Source of the DNA: Marinobacter sp. 1-4A
Lineage (GTDB): Bacteria; Pseudomonadota; Gammaproteobacteria; Pseudomonadales; Oleiphilaceae
Length of the DNA stretch: 64,000 nucleotides
Assembly: GCF_016597725.1 (NCBI RefSeq)
Contig: NZ_VCGY01000001.1
Span: 62,001-126,000 of the forward strand
Direction of reading: 5' to 3'
The notes under the pieces were generated by a model that was given only the letters and a program-made list of their open reading frames with translations, ran no database searches and was not told the DNA's origin. Both the position numbers and the translations under genes were made by a program. This document shows, in pieces, positions 1 to 10,040 of this stretch (positions are counted from its first letter, which is position 1; each line of letters opens with the position of its first letter).

Positions 1-1759
1 GCGCCGATATCAAGCCAGCTATAAGAAGCCCCACACCGACAATACCTGCGGTAAGATACCCCAGCTCCTTGATACCGAAGCCGCCGGGCAAACGGGACAT
101 GAGATCCATCTGGCTTTGGCCCTGATAACCAACTACCCAGCGCTGCCACTGATAGTTGATGCGATCAAGCTGCTGGCTTGCCCAACGAATAAGCGCTACA
201 TCTCCATACCGTTGGGCAGAGGCCCACTCGTTCTCGAGGAATGAGCCTTCCTCGGCCACGGCATCCCGTAAGCCGGATTCAATTCTGTTTGGCGCGATCG
301 CAGCGGTAGGGTCAATGCGCACCCAGCCTTGCCCCTCTACCCAGGCTTCAACCCAAGCGTGGGCGTCGTACTGGCGCACCACAAGGTATTCGTCACCCGC
401 ACCACTTTCTCCGCCTTGATAACCGACAACAACTCTTGCAGGAATCCCTGCCGAACGAAGCACAAACGTTGTCGCGCCAGCATAGTGCGCGCAGAACCCG
501 CGCATGTCATCGAATAACAGGCTGTCGATGCCGTTATCGGGCATTCTGGGCGGACGAAGGGTGTAAAAATAGGGTTGCTCCCGGAATCGGCTAAGAAGCG
601 ATCGAATGACGCCCACTTCACTGTTGGATTGCCGTAGGTCGGCTGCCAATGCGCGCGCCCTCGGGTTTCCGGAAGCCGGGAGTTGCAGGTAGCGGCGGGC
701 TTGCCCGGGCTCCAAGGTGGGCACCGTTTGCTCTGGCGAGTTGTCACGCGCTAACCTATACCGAACCGGGCTATCCGCTGGGCGGCGGAAGCGGAACAGG
801 TCATCTGCTTCTTTCACAACGTTGTCTGAAACCGCCACAGAGCGTTCGAGTGCAAACGCCCAGCGCTGATCGGTTGGCTCCATCAATACATCGTATTCTT
901 GCGGTTGCAGCTCGCCAACGCCGCCATCCAAATCCACCCGCCCCGGCCGACGGTAAGGCTCATAGCCGCTCTGACGCCAGGTTCCATCGTCAAGGGTGTC
1001 CAGAATAAGCCCACGCCAGTACCTATCCCGGTATTCAGGCATGGAGCCACCAAAGGTTACTCGAAAGGCCCGGGCACTGCTTTGTGCCAGGCTGGATATA
1101 TCCCCGGGCCGCATAGTGTCGCTTATGCCCGTGCGTGCCTTGCCAGACACTAAGGGCACGCTCCATAAAGGCTCCATGCGAGGGAAAAACACAAACAAAA
1201 GCACAACAATCGGCAGTACTTTCAACAGCATGACACCTAACCTGCGCCACCCCGCCTTCATACCACCGGGAAGCTCCGGTGCATTGAGCACCTGCAACCC
1301 GATCAACAACAAACCAATGGCGCCGATGTTCACTAACGCCCAGTGAACTTCCTGATGAAACAAAAAGTTCACCGTCGCCAGATACACCAAAATATAGAAC
1401 AGCACATAAAAATCCCGGGCGGTGCGGGTTTCGAGCCACTTCAAGCCAACCGTCAGTACAAAAAACGAAGCCGCTGTGTCTACGGTAAAACTGCCTTGAA
1501 CGCGAATGAGATACACCGCAATCAATGCCAGCAAAATGCCCGTGCGCAGCCAACGCCCCGGCAAGCGCACACGACCCTGCTGAGCCAGCCAGCGCCAGCC
1601 AGCCAAAACAACGCATACCGCCATCAACCACACTGGAAGCCGATCGAACTGAGGCGTCAACAGTAATGCAAAGCTCACCATCAGCCAGAGTAATGCGCGA
1701 GACGGCAGGGTGTCGCTTTGCGTTTCTGGCTCCTGCTGGGAGCGATTCCAAAAACTCAT
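1..1759 (-). CDS. tgpA: TgpA-type transglutaminase-like membrane protein (3' end outside window)
   Basis: An open frame of 586 codons runs from an ATG at 1759 off the left edge, so the C-terminus is missing. The N-terminal half has several hydrophobic segments (DUF3488-like membrane region) and is followed by a periplasmic transglutaminase-like domain. A Cys-His-Asp triad can be read: Cys423 in GFCAHYAG, His467 in YDAHAWVE and Asp483 in RIDPTA. A further hydrophobic stretch begins just before the edge, as in TgpA proteins. The start overlaps the stop of the upstream DUF58 gene by 4 bp (ATGA), so the two are translationally coupled. The family acts at the periplasmic face of the inner membrane and is essential in Pseudomonas aeruginosa; the substrate is unknown. 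Confidence 0.88.
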   Translation of the reverse strand, partial: MSFWNRSQQEPETQSDTLPSRALLWLMVSFALLLTPQFDRLPVWLMAVCVVLAGWRWLAQQGRVRLPGRWLRTGILLALIAVYLIRVQGSFTVDTAASFFVLTVGLKWLETRTARDFYVLFYILVYLATVNFLFHQEVHWALVNIGAIGLLLIGLQVLNAPELPGGMKAGWRRLGVMLLKVLPIVVLLFVFFPRMEPLWSVPLVSGKARTGISDTMRPGDISSLAQSSARAFRVTFGGSMPEYRDRYWRGLILDTLDDGTWRQSGYEPYRRPGRVDLDGGVGELQPQEYDVLMEPTDQRWAFALERSVAVSDNVVKEADDLFRFRRPADSPVRYRLARDNSPEQTVPTLEPGQARRYLQLPASGNPRARALAADLRQSNSEVGVIRSLLSRFREQPYFYTLRPPRMPDNGIDSLLFDDMRGFCAHYAGATTFVLRSAGIPARVVVGYQGGESGAGDEYLVVRQYDAHAWVEAWVEGQGWVRIDPTAAIAPNRIESGLRDAVAEEGSFLENEWASAQRYGDVALIRWASQQLDRINYQWQRWVVGYQGQSQMDLMSRLPGGFGIKELGYLTAGIVGVGLLIAGLISA

Positions 1760-2790
1760 ATCACGGCTCCCGGCTTCGCTCTTCTACCTGAATCTGTAGT
1801 CCGGCGCGTGCCATAGGGCGCACCTACAGCATCCCTTGGTTTTTCCTCACCCCAAACCGCCAAAGCTCTGAGGCAGCGTGTTGCATGGGCCGGGCCAGAA
1901 TCCGGCTCTATCACCTGCCCCGGCAAGTTCAGGCCAAAGCGGGATCCACTCTTGCCGCGCTCGACCACCAACCAGGATAGATAGCTGAGCCGAACTTCAT
2001 GATCAGCGCCAGCAAAGGCGTTAAAATCCAACCAATGGGGGCTGCGTTTATCGGCCTCCCAGTCCGCCACCACCATCTGCCCACTGCGGGCAAAACGCTT
2101 CCACATAACACGCTGGCTCATATCTCCGTCGCGCCACGGGCGCAGTTCAGCATGGTCGTTCCCTTCCGGAGATCGCGAACTGGCGGTTTGTTCACCATCA
2201 TCAACCGCACTGACCACATCGGGAGCCGCAATGGGCCGGGGAAACACCACAGCGGTGGAGATTGGGCGCATCCAAGACCAGGCTTTGAGCAAACCGAAGG
2301 GGAAACGAGTTTCAATTCGGATGCGGTCCGGGCGGAGATACCCCCGAAAAGCAGAACCTACTGGCAGAGCAACATCGGCAGACTGCCCCGAGGGTACATG
2401 ACCGATTCGAACCGAGGTGTCACCGTCAGACAGGGTGACGGCTATGGCGTCGTCTTTGCCCGCCGCCGCCCGTAAGCGAAAAAGGATATCATCGCCAGCA
2501 AACCCCTCGCCCGTCTGAACGAGCGTAAGCTCAAGGCCCGCAAGGTTGCGGTGGGTTTGGTGCATAGCGCCTACAAACACAGCGCCGAGTAAAAAGGTTA
2601 CGAGGTAAATCAGGCTGTTCTGGTAATTAATACCGGTGATCAGCATGATCAACAACAGCACCCCGAACACCACGCCGGGCGCCGTTGGCAAAATGAAGAG
2701 GTTTCTCTGGGTGAGTAACTGGACATCAGAGCGCGGAATCCGACGGTTTATCCAGCGCTGCCAGCGGCTACGAATTAGTCTGCTCATCAT
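1756..2790 (-). CDS. DUF58 domain-containing membrane protein
   Basis: The 344-residue protein has two hydrophobic segments near residues 35-80, then a soluble part with the DUF58 signature (ELRPWRDGDMSQRVMWKRFA, about residues 215-235). DUF58 proteins typically sit with a MoxR ATPase and a TgpA transglutaminase. Here TgpA follows with a 4-bp overlap but no MoxR gene lies upstream; the gene before it is divergent. The start could be either of two consecutive ATG codons (2790 or 2787) behind an AGGGG ribosome binding site; the second has better spacing. The molecular function is not established. Confidence 0.85.
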   Translation of the reverse strand: MMSRLIRSRWQRWINRRIPRSDVQLLTQRNLFILPTAPGVVFGVLLLIMLITGINYQNSLIYLVTFLLGAVFVGAMHQTHRNLAGLELTLVQTGEGFAGDDILFRLRAAAGKDDAIAVTLSDGDTSVRIGHVPSGQSADVALPVGSAFRGYLRPDRIRIETRFPFGLLKAWSWMRPISTAVVFPRPIAAPDVVSAVDDGEQTASSRSPEGNDHAELRPWRDGDMSQRVMWKRFARSGQMVVADWEADKRSPHWLDFNAFAGADHEVRLSYLSWLVVERGKSGSRFGLNLPGQVIEPDSGPAHATRCLRALAVWGEEKPRDAVGAPYGTRRTTDSGRRAKPGAVI

Positions 2791-3048
2791 GCCCCTAAGG
2801 CCGTTAGATTTATTTAAAGTTCAACACCAAACGTTAACCGCCATGGTAACCCTCTTCGCAAGGCTTTTATAACTGTACGGCAAATCACGGATTCTGATCA
2901 CAAACTCACGTTTACACCCTTGAAAAGCTGCGAAACAACCCGAATACTGGAGAGTAGTACCAGAATTCGGTCAGATAGAGATGCGTACTGATTGCTGTAA
3001 CCTCAGACACACCTCGTACCTGAGCTCATCGCAGCAAGAGGCCAGACT

Positions 3049-3726
3049 ATGAACCACCAAAACTTGCCTGCCGGGTACACCTCCCGCGCAGCGACCTTCA
3101 CCAAAAACAGCACCAACATTGCAGCAGCGATTGCTGCAACACTCGCCGCAGCGGCTTCCATGCCAACGGTTGCAGGCGTTCAGTCCATGACCTCCGATGA
3201 AATGGTCGACACCTACGTGAAAGATTCTGCGGTGATTGTAGTACCAAGAGAAGGCCGCAAATCGGAAGCTGACCGCCAGCGCATTATCCGTGCCCTGACG
3301 ATTTCCCCCGGCGAGCCGGTTATTACCGAAGCGGAAGAAGAAGCCTACCGGGAAGCCCTGCAACGATTGACCGAGGAAGGCAATTCAGACGCCCTTGCAA
3401 ACGCAGAGGAAGAATTCCTGCGCCGTGCGCTGCTGCTTCCTCAGGAAGAGCTAGCCAGAGCCCAGCCGCCCGCTGAATTTACGCCCAACCTTCCACCCCT
3501 TATTTTTGGGCAACAGATGCAGATTCCGGATGAGCCTTTTACACAGTCGTTCCTTAACGACCAGCTCGGTATAGGCTTTGATGGGCAGAACCTGAACTTT
3601 TCGATTGGTACACCACCGGGTATAGACCGGATACAAATGCCACAAGGGATTAACGAAGGTCCGATTCAGCTAACGCCAAGACCGGGTGGTGGGTTTGATC
3701 TATCCATAAAGGTTCCGGATCAGTAG
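3049..3726 (+). CDS. Exported protein of unknown function
   Basis: The 225-residue protein is not one I recognise. An N-terminal hydrophobic Ala-rich stretch (about residues 24-45) looks like a long signal peptide. It is followed by a charged, helix-prone region rich in Glu (about 95-140) and a Pro/Gly/Gln-rich C-terminal half with short repeated themes (PPLIFGQQMQIP, GIDRIQMPQGI). A GAGG ribosome binding site lies 7 nt before the ATG, and a strong hairpin terminator follows the stop, so it is probably monocistronic. It is divergent from the DUF58/tgpA pair. A secreted or periplasmic location is inferred only from the N-terminus. Confidence 0.7.
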   Translation: MNHQNLPAGYTSRAATFTKNSTNIAAAIAATLAAAASMPTVAGVQSMTSDEMVDTYVKDSAVIVVPREGRKSEADRQRIIRALTISPGEPVITEAEEEAYREALQRLTEEGNSDALANAEEEFLRRALLLPQEELARAQPPAEFTPNLPPLIFGQQMQIPDEPFTQSFLNDQLGIGFDGQNLNFSIGTPPGIDRIQMPQGINEGPIQLTPRPGGGFDLSIKVPDQ

Positions 3727-3761
3727 AGAATAAAGCACTTTATAAGATAAACCCCAAACTA

Positions 3762-3798
3762 AAAAACGGCAGCTTGACTATTCAAGCTGCCGTTTTTT
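3762..3798. terminator. Bidirectional rho-independent terminator
   Basis: A 13-bp inverted repeat (AACGGCAGCTTGA with its complement, loop CTAT) is flanked by an A-run on the left and a T-run on the right. It can end transcription of the plus-strand exported protein and any leftward read-through. Confidence 0.85.
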
Positions 3799-3843
3799 TA
3801 TTGCACTCTGGCTAGCGTCTTTCCAATTGCCTTCTACTGGAAC

Positions 3844-3868
3844 GAAAAACGCCCCGCAATGCGGGGCG
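3844..3868 (-). terminator. Rho-independent terminator of the DUF6160 gene
   Basis: Read on the minus strand, a GC-rich hairpin (CGCCCCGC, loop ATT, GCGGGGCG) is followed directly by TTTTT, 28 bp after the stop codon at 3897. Confidence 0.85.
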
Positions 3869-3896
3869 CTTTAACACTACTGGTGTTCAGGTCAGA

Positions 3897-4775
3897 TTAG
3901 TGACCGTATACAGCCAGCTTGGTGTCGGTTACAGCCAAGTTGTCGATGGCCAGTGAACCGATGGAAGTACCACCGATCTCAACAGCACCGATGGTAACGT
4001 CCATGTAGACGTTGTTTACGTCGATACGCAGTACGTCAGTTGCGGTGGAAGCACCGAGACCCGCACCTTTGTAGATATCCAGATTTACGTTAGCAAATCC
4101 TGCAAGTACTTGGGCTTCTTGAGAAGTTGGAGCAAGTCCAAATTCACCGTCAGCGTCAGCAGACATCACAGATCCGTCACCATCGTAGTCGAAGTTTCCG
4201 CCTGCGCCGCTGATCGTGAGATCACGGATGCCAATACCCATGAACTCAACGTCGAAGTCCATATCAGTCACATCAAACGCTGCTACAAGGTTCAGGTGAT
4301 CCGTAGCAGTATCAACCTGAATGTCCAACTGAGCCAGATTACCGTAGCCGCTCAGGTTAGAGATCAGCGTGGTGCTGTCTGAACCAGTTCCGCCAGCCAG
4401 CAGCTCCATGCTGCCAATTTCCAGACCCCAGTCGATCGGAGCGCCGTCAAGCGTGCTAACGTGAATTTTAGCGTCGCCGTCATCAAGAACGTCGATGTCA
4501 ATTTTCAGTTGGTCCAACAGGTCGCCGTAGCCAGCAGTTGCGCCGTCAGCGGTTACACCAGCACCACCAAGTACGATGTCATTAACTGCGAAGGAACCTT
4601 CATCCGTGTACTTGAACTGACCAATGCTTACTTTGGTTTCCAGCTCAATGGTCACACCGGCCTGACCGGTTACGTCGCCCATTGCAGTGTCGTTCATAGC
4701 TTGCAGTTCAGCATTGGCTGCAAGAGGTGCTGCAGCAATAGCTGCTACTAGAGCAATTTTTTTCAGGCCTTTCAT
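3897..4775 (-). CDS. DUF6160 family exported protein (FilA-like)
   Basis: The 292-residue protein starts with a clear signal peptide (hydrophobic core, cleavage after ANA at about residue 22). The DUF6160-type block comes next: ELQAMNDTAMGDVTGQAGVT, then ELETKVSIGQFKYTDEGSF. The remainder is an acidic, Asp/Gly/Thr-rich sequence of beta-strand character without cysteines. Proteins with this N-terminal block are annotated as putative pilus-system protein FilA in some gammaproteobacteria, but no pilus genes are nearby, so the function stays open. It has a good AGGAG ribosome binding site, its own terminator and a long AT-rich leader containing an inverted repeat, which suggests an abundant, separately regulated transcript. 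Confidence 0.8.
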   Translation of the reverse strand: MKGLKKIALVAAIAAAPLAANAELQAMNDTAMGDVTGQAGVTIELETKVSIGQFKYTDEGSFAVNDIVLGGAGVTADGATAGYGDLLDQLKIDIDVLDDGDAKIHVSTLDGAPIDWGLEIGSMELLAGGTGSDSTTLISNLSGYGNLAQLDIQVDTATDHLNLVAAFDVTDMDFDVEFMGIGIRDLTISGAGGNFDYDGDGSVMSADADGEFGLAPTSQEAQVLAGFANVNLDIYKGAGLGASTATDVLRIDVNNVYMDVTIGAVEIGGTSIGSLAIDNLAVTDTKLAVYGH

Positions 4776-4951
4776 TTTATTCTCCTTAATAAACTCATAC
4801 TTATTCTTGGTTGAGTTTTTAATTTTTGGGTGTGAAGTCCGTTACTCCACGCAGTCATTTAAGATTGTTTTACAGTCCTAGTCCGTGACTTCATTCACAC
4901 TTCCTTAACACAACCTTTACAACCGGTAACAAACCACGATTGCGTCTCAAA

Positions 4952-5545
4952 TCAATTTTCGCTGCTCGCACCACTGGTTTTGCTATCGTGGAAAATCTGG
5001 AAAGGCTTTTCGCTAGTCACCGGCTCTGCGTATGAGACTTTACCGTTTTCAACTTGATACGGAATGACTTTGTTTCCCGAAATGCCCAATCGGTGCTCGA
5101 ACTCAACAACGAGCGCTTCGTCTTCGCTACCCTCGCGGATTTTCCCAGTGTATAAGATGACTGAGGCATGAATTTTCCCGGGTCGCGCAACGGATTTTAA
5201 AGCCGCACGATACATAAGAATTCGTATCTGCGCGGGTGCTCCATCGGCTTGCTCATCGATATTAATGCGCTTAACTGTTTTGCCGTCTTCTAGAAGCATC
5301 CATGCAGCAGGCATGTTCGGTTCTGAGTCCGTCAATGTCTCCGTATACTCATCCGTCGCCTGCTTCGTTAAATAGAGTATTTGCTGCTGACCAAGAACGG
5401 CGTATTTAGATAGTTCTTTCTTAATCGCCATCTCCTGCTCCTCAGTCAACTCACCCGAAGGCGCCGTTTGTGCGCTGGCCATGGGTATACCCATGGCAAA
5501 GATCAGCAAAAAAGCACGTAGCAGCGGTTTTCCAAGATAAGGCAT
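4952..5545 (-). CDS. Exported protein of unknown function
   Basis: I chose the ATG at 5545 (MPYLGKPLLRAFLL) because an AGGA ribosome binding site precedes it and a typical signal peptide follows, with cleavage after ASA. The upstream in-frame start at 5596 would add residues ahead of the signal peptide. The mature part is about 170 residues, hydrophilic and Glu/Lys-rich, with no cysteine and no motif I recognise. It lies upstream of the DUF6160 gene on the same strand, separated by 176 bp. A periplasmic or surface location is inferred from the signal peptide. Confidence 0.7.
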   Translation of the reverse strand: MPYLGKPLLRAFLLIFAMGIPMASAQTAPSGELTEEQEMAIKKELSKYAVLGQQQILYLTKQATDEYTETLTDSEPNMPAAWMLLEDGKTVKRINIDEQADGAPAQIRILMYRAALKSVARPGKIHASVILYTGKIREGSEDEALVVEFEHRLGISGNKVIPYQVENGKVSYAEPVTSEKPFQIFHDSKTSGASSEN

Positions 5546-5734
5546 GATTCTTGTTCCTGTTGTATTTGCGTTAATGGGTACGCTAAGGCTGGCCAACTCG
5601 GCTAGAATGCGGTTTTCCGAATCCGGGCTGGTAGCTGGTCGTTTTGTGGTTCTCCATTAGACCAGTGGCCCGCGGGAGCCGACAATGCCCGTTTTGTGGC
5701 CTGAGTATCATTCTTCTAATTAACCGGAGTTAAT

Positions 5735-7129
5735 TTGCCACTTCCTGTTTCTTCCCTGCTTAGCCGTGAAGCCTACGAGCAATTGCTTGAGAACGCTGCC
5801 AACGAGCCGGACTTTGCCCATCTGGGCAGTACGGGAACAGGCCATGGCCGTGGATTGTTCAGAGGCTTTACCGCCTGCGCGATTACAACAAAGCGCGTAG
5901 ATGCAAAGCCCAATGAGCCAATCAATACGAGACAGCTTTCCAGCGAAATGGAACGCCTGATTACACGTTACGAAGTTCCAGCTCAGGAGCCACAAGGCCT
6001 TCTAACAGGCGGCTGGGTCGGTTTTTTAGGTTACGAATTTGGATACATCAAAGAAAACCGGCTTGCCCGACTCTGTCCATTGCCAGCAACTCCCCTGCTC
6101 TTCGCTGGTTTCTATCTTTGGGCCGCCAGCCACAACCGGGCTACCGATACTTACCATCTTTGGATTCATCCGGAGTGCCCGGAAGATACCCGGCGTACCC
6201 TTGAGTCTTGGCAACACCAGATTCACCCAGAGCCGAGCGAGCGCACTAAACACTGGCGCATGATTTCACCGTTTAAAGCGCGCCAGCCAGCTGAAGCGTT
6301 TACTGCGGGTGTGGGGGTGGTTCAGGAGTACATTAACGCAGGTGACTGCTATCAAGTGAACCTGTCTCAAGAATTCAAAGGCCACTACAAAGGAAATCCT
6401 TGGCTGGCATTTCTAGCATTGGCAGAAGCTAACCCCACCCCTTATAGCGCATTCTTAAGAGTAGGATCGGGGGCCGTACTGTCTATTTCCCCCGAACGTT
6501 TTCTGGAAATTCGCGGCCGTACCGTTAAAACCAGCCCGATTAAAGGTACTCGACCAAGAGGCAAAACAGCTATCGAAGATGCGGCCTTTGCCGCTGACCT
6601 GGAAGCATCAGAAAAAGACCGCGCCGAGAATCTGATGATTGTGGACTTGCTGCGCAATGATCTGAGTGTTCACGCTGCGGCAGGGTCGGTAACAGTCGAT
6701 AGCCTCTTTGCGCTTGAGTCTTACCGCAACGTACACCATCTGGTGAGCCATATTCGCGCCGAACTGGCGGAAGATGCTTTACCTATGCAGGTGTTATTCG
6801 ATGCCTTTCCCGGAGGCTCTATTACGGGTGCACCAAAAATCCGAGCCATGGAAATTATTCGTGAGCTCGAACCCCATTGGCGTGGCCCGTATTGCGGATC
6901 GGTGTTTTATCGCAGCTTAGACGGCATTTTAGACAGCAACATTGCCATTCGGTCTATGCTGTGTGAAAGCAGTGAAGTTGAACCGGGAACTGAAGAACAA
7001 GGAAGCATTCGCTGCTGGGGTGGCGGAGGAATCGTTGCAGATTCCGACCCGGAGAGCGAATATCAGGAAACGCTCACCAAAGTGAAACCTTTGATGGATT
7101 TTCTGGAGAATCTGAACCGGAGCGACTGA
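5735..7129 (+). CDS. pabB: Aminodeoxychorismate synthase component I
   Basis: This 464-residue enzyme belongs to the chorismate-binding family (PabB/TrpE). It makes 4-amino-4-deoxychorismate from chorismate and ammonia for p-aminobenzoate and folate synthesis, normally with the glutaminase PabA. Visible motifs are the C-terminal chorismate-binding signatures PIKGTRPRG (about residues 267-275) and GGSITGAPKIRAMEI (about 359-373). The start is a TTG with a CGGAG ribosome binding site 5 nt upstream. Length and motif PIKGTRPRG fit PabB better than TrpE. No pabA or pabC is adjacent. Confidence 0.92.
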   Translation: MPLPVSSLLSREAYEQLLENAANEPDFAHLGSTGTGHGRGLFRGFTACAITTKRVDAKPNEPINTRQLSSEMERLITRYEVPAQEPQGLLTGGWVGFLGYEFGYIKENRLARLCPLPATPLLFAGFYLWAASHNRATDTYHLWIHPECPEDTRRTLESWQHQIHPEPSERTKHWRMISPFKARQPAEAFTAGVGVVQEYINAGDCYQVNLSQEFKGHYKGNPWLAFLALAEANPTPYSAFLRVGSGAVLSISPERFLEIRGRTVKTSPIKGTRPRGKTAIEDAAFAADLEASEKDRAENLMIVDLLRNDLSVHAAAGSVTVDSLFALESYRNVHHLVSHIRAELAEDALPMQVLFDAFPGGSITGAPKIRAMEIIRELEPHWRGPYCGSVFYRSLDGILDSNIAIRSMLCESSEVEPGTEEQGSIRCWGGGGIVADSDPESEYQETLTKVKPLMDFLENLNRSD

Positions 7130-7187
7130 CTGCCACTCCGGTTCAATAGCTCCTACACATGAAGGCCTTAGTTAGCGTAGTGTGCTA

Positions 7188-7802
7188 TCAAACGCTATGA
7201 ACGGCACTCGCCTTCAGGAATTCCTTCTTCAGCTCCTCAAACTCCTGCACAGCCGGGTACTGAGGGAACTCGTCAATCACATTCTGGGGTGCGTGGAATA
7301 GAATGCCTGCTTCAGCCTGCCCCAGCATCGTGGTGTCGTTGTAGGAATCCCCTGTTGCGATTACGCGATAGTTTAGCAACTGGAAGGCACGCACCGACTG
7401 TCGCTTAGGGTCTCTCTGACGCAGCAGGTAGTTGGTAATCTGGCCGTTGTCTGCTACTTCCAGCTTGTGGCACAGCAACGCCGGGTACCCCAGCTTTTTC
7501 ATCAAAGGCATGGCGAATTCGTAGAAGGTGTCAGACAGAATCACCACCTGAAACCGCTCGCGCAGCCAATCCAAAAATTCCCGTGCACCCGGTAGTGGGT
7601 CGAGTGTACTGATGACCTCCTGAATGGCTGGCAAACCGTAGCCATGCTCATCCAGAATACGCAGGCGCTGCTTCATAAGAACATCGTAATCAGGAATGTC
7701 GCGGGTGGTCGCCTTGAGCTCATCAATACCGGTTTTTTCTGCAAACGCGATCCAGATTTCCGGGATCAATACACCTTCAAGGTCAAGACATGCCAGTTCC
7801 AC
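7188..7802 (-). CDS. thrH: ThrH: phosphoserine phosphatase / homoserine phosphotransferase
   Basis: The protein is a HAD-superfamily enzyme close to Pseudomonas ThrH, which dephosphorylates phosphoserine and can transfer the phosphate to homoserine. HAD motifs seen are I (DLEG, near residue 7), II (ILSDTFY, near 88) and IV (GDSYNDTTML, near 151). I chose the GTG at 7802 because a CAGGAG ribosome binding site lies 6 nt before it and the protein then begins VELACLDLEG, matching the short N-terminus of the family. The in-frame TTG at 7820 would put that ribosome binding site inside the coding region. Confidence 0.9.
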   Translation of the reverse strand: MELACLDLEGVLIPEIWIAFAEKTGIDELKATTRDIPDYDVLMKQRLRILDEHGYGLPAIQEVISTLDPLPGAREFLDWLRERFQVVILSDTFYEFAMPLMKKLGYPALLCHKLEVADNGQITNYLLRQRDPKRQSVRAFQLLNYRVIATGDSYNDTTMLGQAEAGILFHAPQNVIDEFPQYPAVQEFEELKKEFLKASAVHSV

Positions 7803-8043
7803 AGTGATCTCCTGATTCAATGTTGCAAGTTAGAATTCTCAAAAGGAGCAAGGCCCGCTCCCCTTTTATAGACGCGGTATCATAAGAAAAACACGCGGAG
7901 AATGCATCGTACATTGCAACAAAACAAGGAATTTACAGCCCATAACCACCCAATCTGGCATAACCATATAGATTGTCATTACTTCATGGAATTAGGAATT
8001 TAATGCTAACCTGCCACCAAATACGCATCAGGTAGTGATTTTT

Positions 8044-8766
8044 ATGAGCAATATCCACGATCTACAGAGCGAACTGGCTGGCGAAAGCCCACGGGCCATT
8101 CTGAAGGCTGCCTTAAAGCGCTATGACAACATCGCTATTTCTTTCAGTGGCGCCGAAGACGTGGTGCTCATCGAAATGGCACACAAACTGACAGATAACC
8201 TAAAGGTGTTCACTCTCGATACCGGCCGCCTGCACCCGGAAACCTATGAGTTTGTTGAGCGCGTTCGCAAGCATTATGGCATCGACATCGAGGTGCTGTT
8301 CCCCGACGCCGACGACGTTCAAGATCTGGTAAGCAAAAAGGGGCTGTTCAGCTTTTACGAGGACGGCCACAGCGAGTGTTGCGGCATTCGCAAGGTAAAC
8401 CCTCTCAAGCGCAAGCTTGCATGCGTCGATGCATGGATTACCGGCCAGCGTAAAGACCAGAGCCCGGGTACTCGCAACGAGGTTCCGGTTGTACAGGAAG
8501 ATGCAACCTTCTCTGGCCCGAATAAAACACTGGTAAAGTTCAACCCACTGGCCAATTGGACATCAAAAGAAGTTTGGGACTACATCCGCATGTCAGAAGC
8601 CCCCTACAACAAGCTGCATGAAAAGGGCTTTGTCAGTATCGGATGCCAACCCTGCACTCGCCCGGTGTTGCCCGGGCAGCACGAACGGGAAGGCCGCTGG
8701 TGGTGGGAAGAAGCTACCCAGAAAGAATGCGGCCTACATGCGGGTAACGTGATCGCCCGCCAGTAA
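8044..8766 (+). CDS. cysH: Assimilatory adenylyl-sulfate (APS/PAPS) reductase
   Basis: CysH reduces activated sulfate to sulfite with thioredoxin. The 240-residue protein carries the two cysteine pairs of the [4Fe-4S] subclass: Cys112-Cys113 (ECCGIRK) and Cys201/Cys204 (GCQPC). The catalytic Cys229 lies in the C-terminal KECGLH motif. The iron-sulfur pairs indicate preference for APS, unlike the cluster-free E. coli PAPS reductase. I chose the ATG at 8044; the GTG at 8035 is too close to the AGG ribosome binding site. Its regulator CysB is encoded convergently just downstream. Confidence 0.94.
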   Translation: MSNIHDLQSELAGESPRAILKAALKRYDNIAISFSGAEDVVLIEMAHKLTDNLKVFTLDTGRLHPETYEFVERVRKHYGIDIEVLFPDADDVQDLVSKKGLFSFYEDGHSECCGIRKVNPLKRKLACVDAWITGQRKDQSPGTRNEVPVVQEDATFSGPNKTLVKFNPLANWTSKEVWDYIRMSEAPYNKLHEKGFVSIGCQPCTRPVLPGQHEREGRWWWEEATQKECGLHAGNVIARQ

Positions 8767-8807
8767 ACATAGGCCGCCGATTGAGGCTATGTAAAACTGC
8801 CAGCCGT

Positions 8808-9854
<1,047 letters not shown>

Positions 9855-10040
9855 CTAAGAATACGCATAAAAGACCCGCTTTTCATTCTTTTTTAGTATA
9901 GAAGAACTCTTTGATTCAGTTTAGACCAAAATCGCATCTCCGCAGCCTAAAACGCCCCTGTTTGTTTCTGCAGCCATTGACTTGCTAGAGACAAAGCACA
10001 CAATTCAACATTATTCTTTTATTCGGTTCGCAGGACACCA

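Noticed and set aside
1035..1751. 238-codon minus-strand ORF near the left edge
   Set aside because: It lies in a different frame from the uninterrupted 586-codon TgpA frame, which carries the catalytic triad; the 238-codon reading has no family motif.
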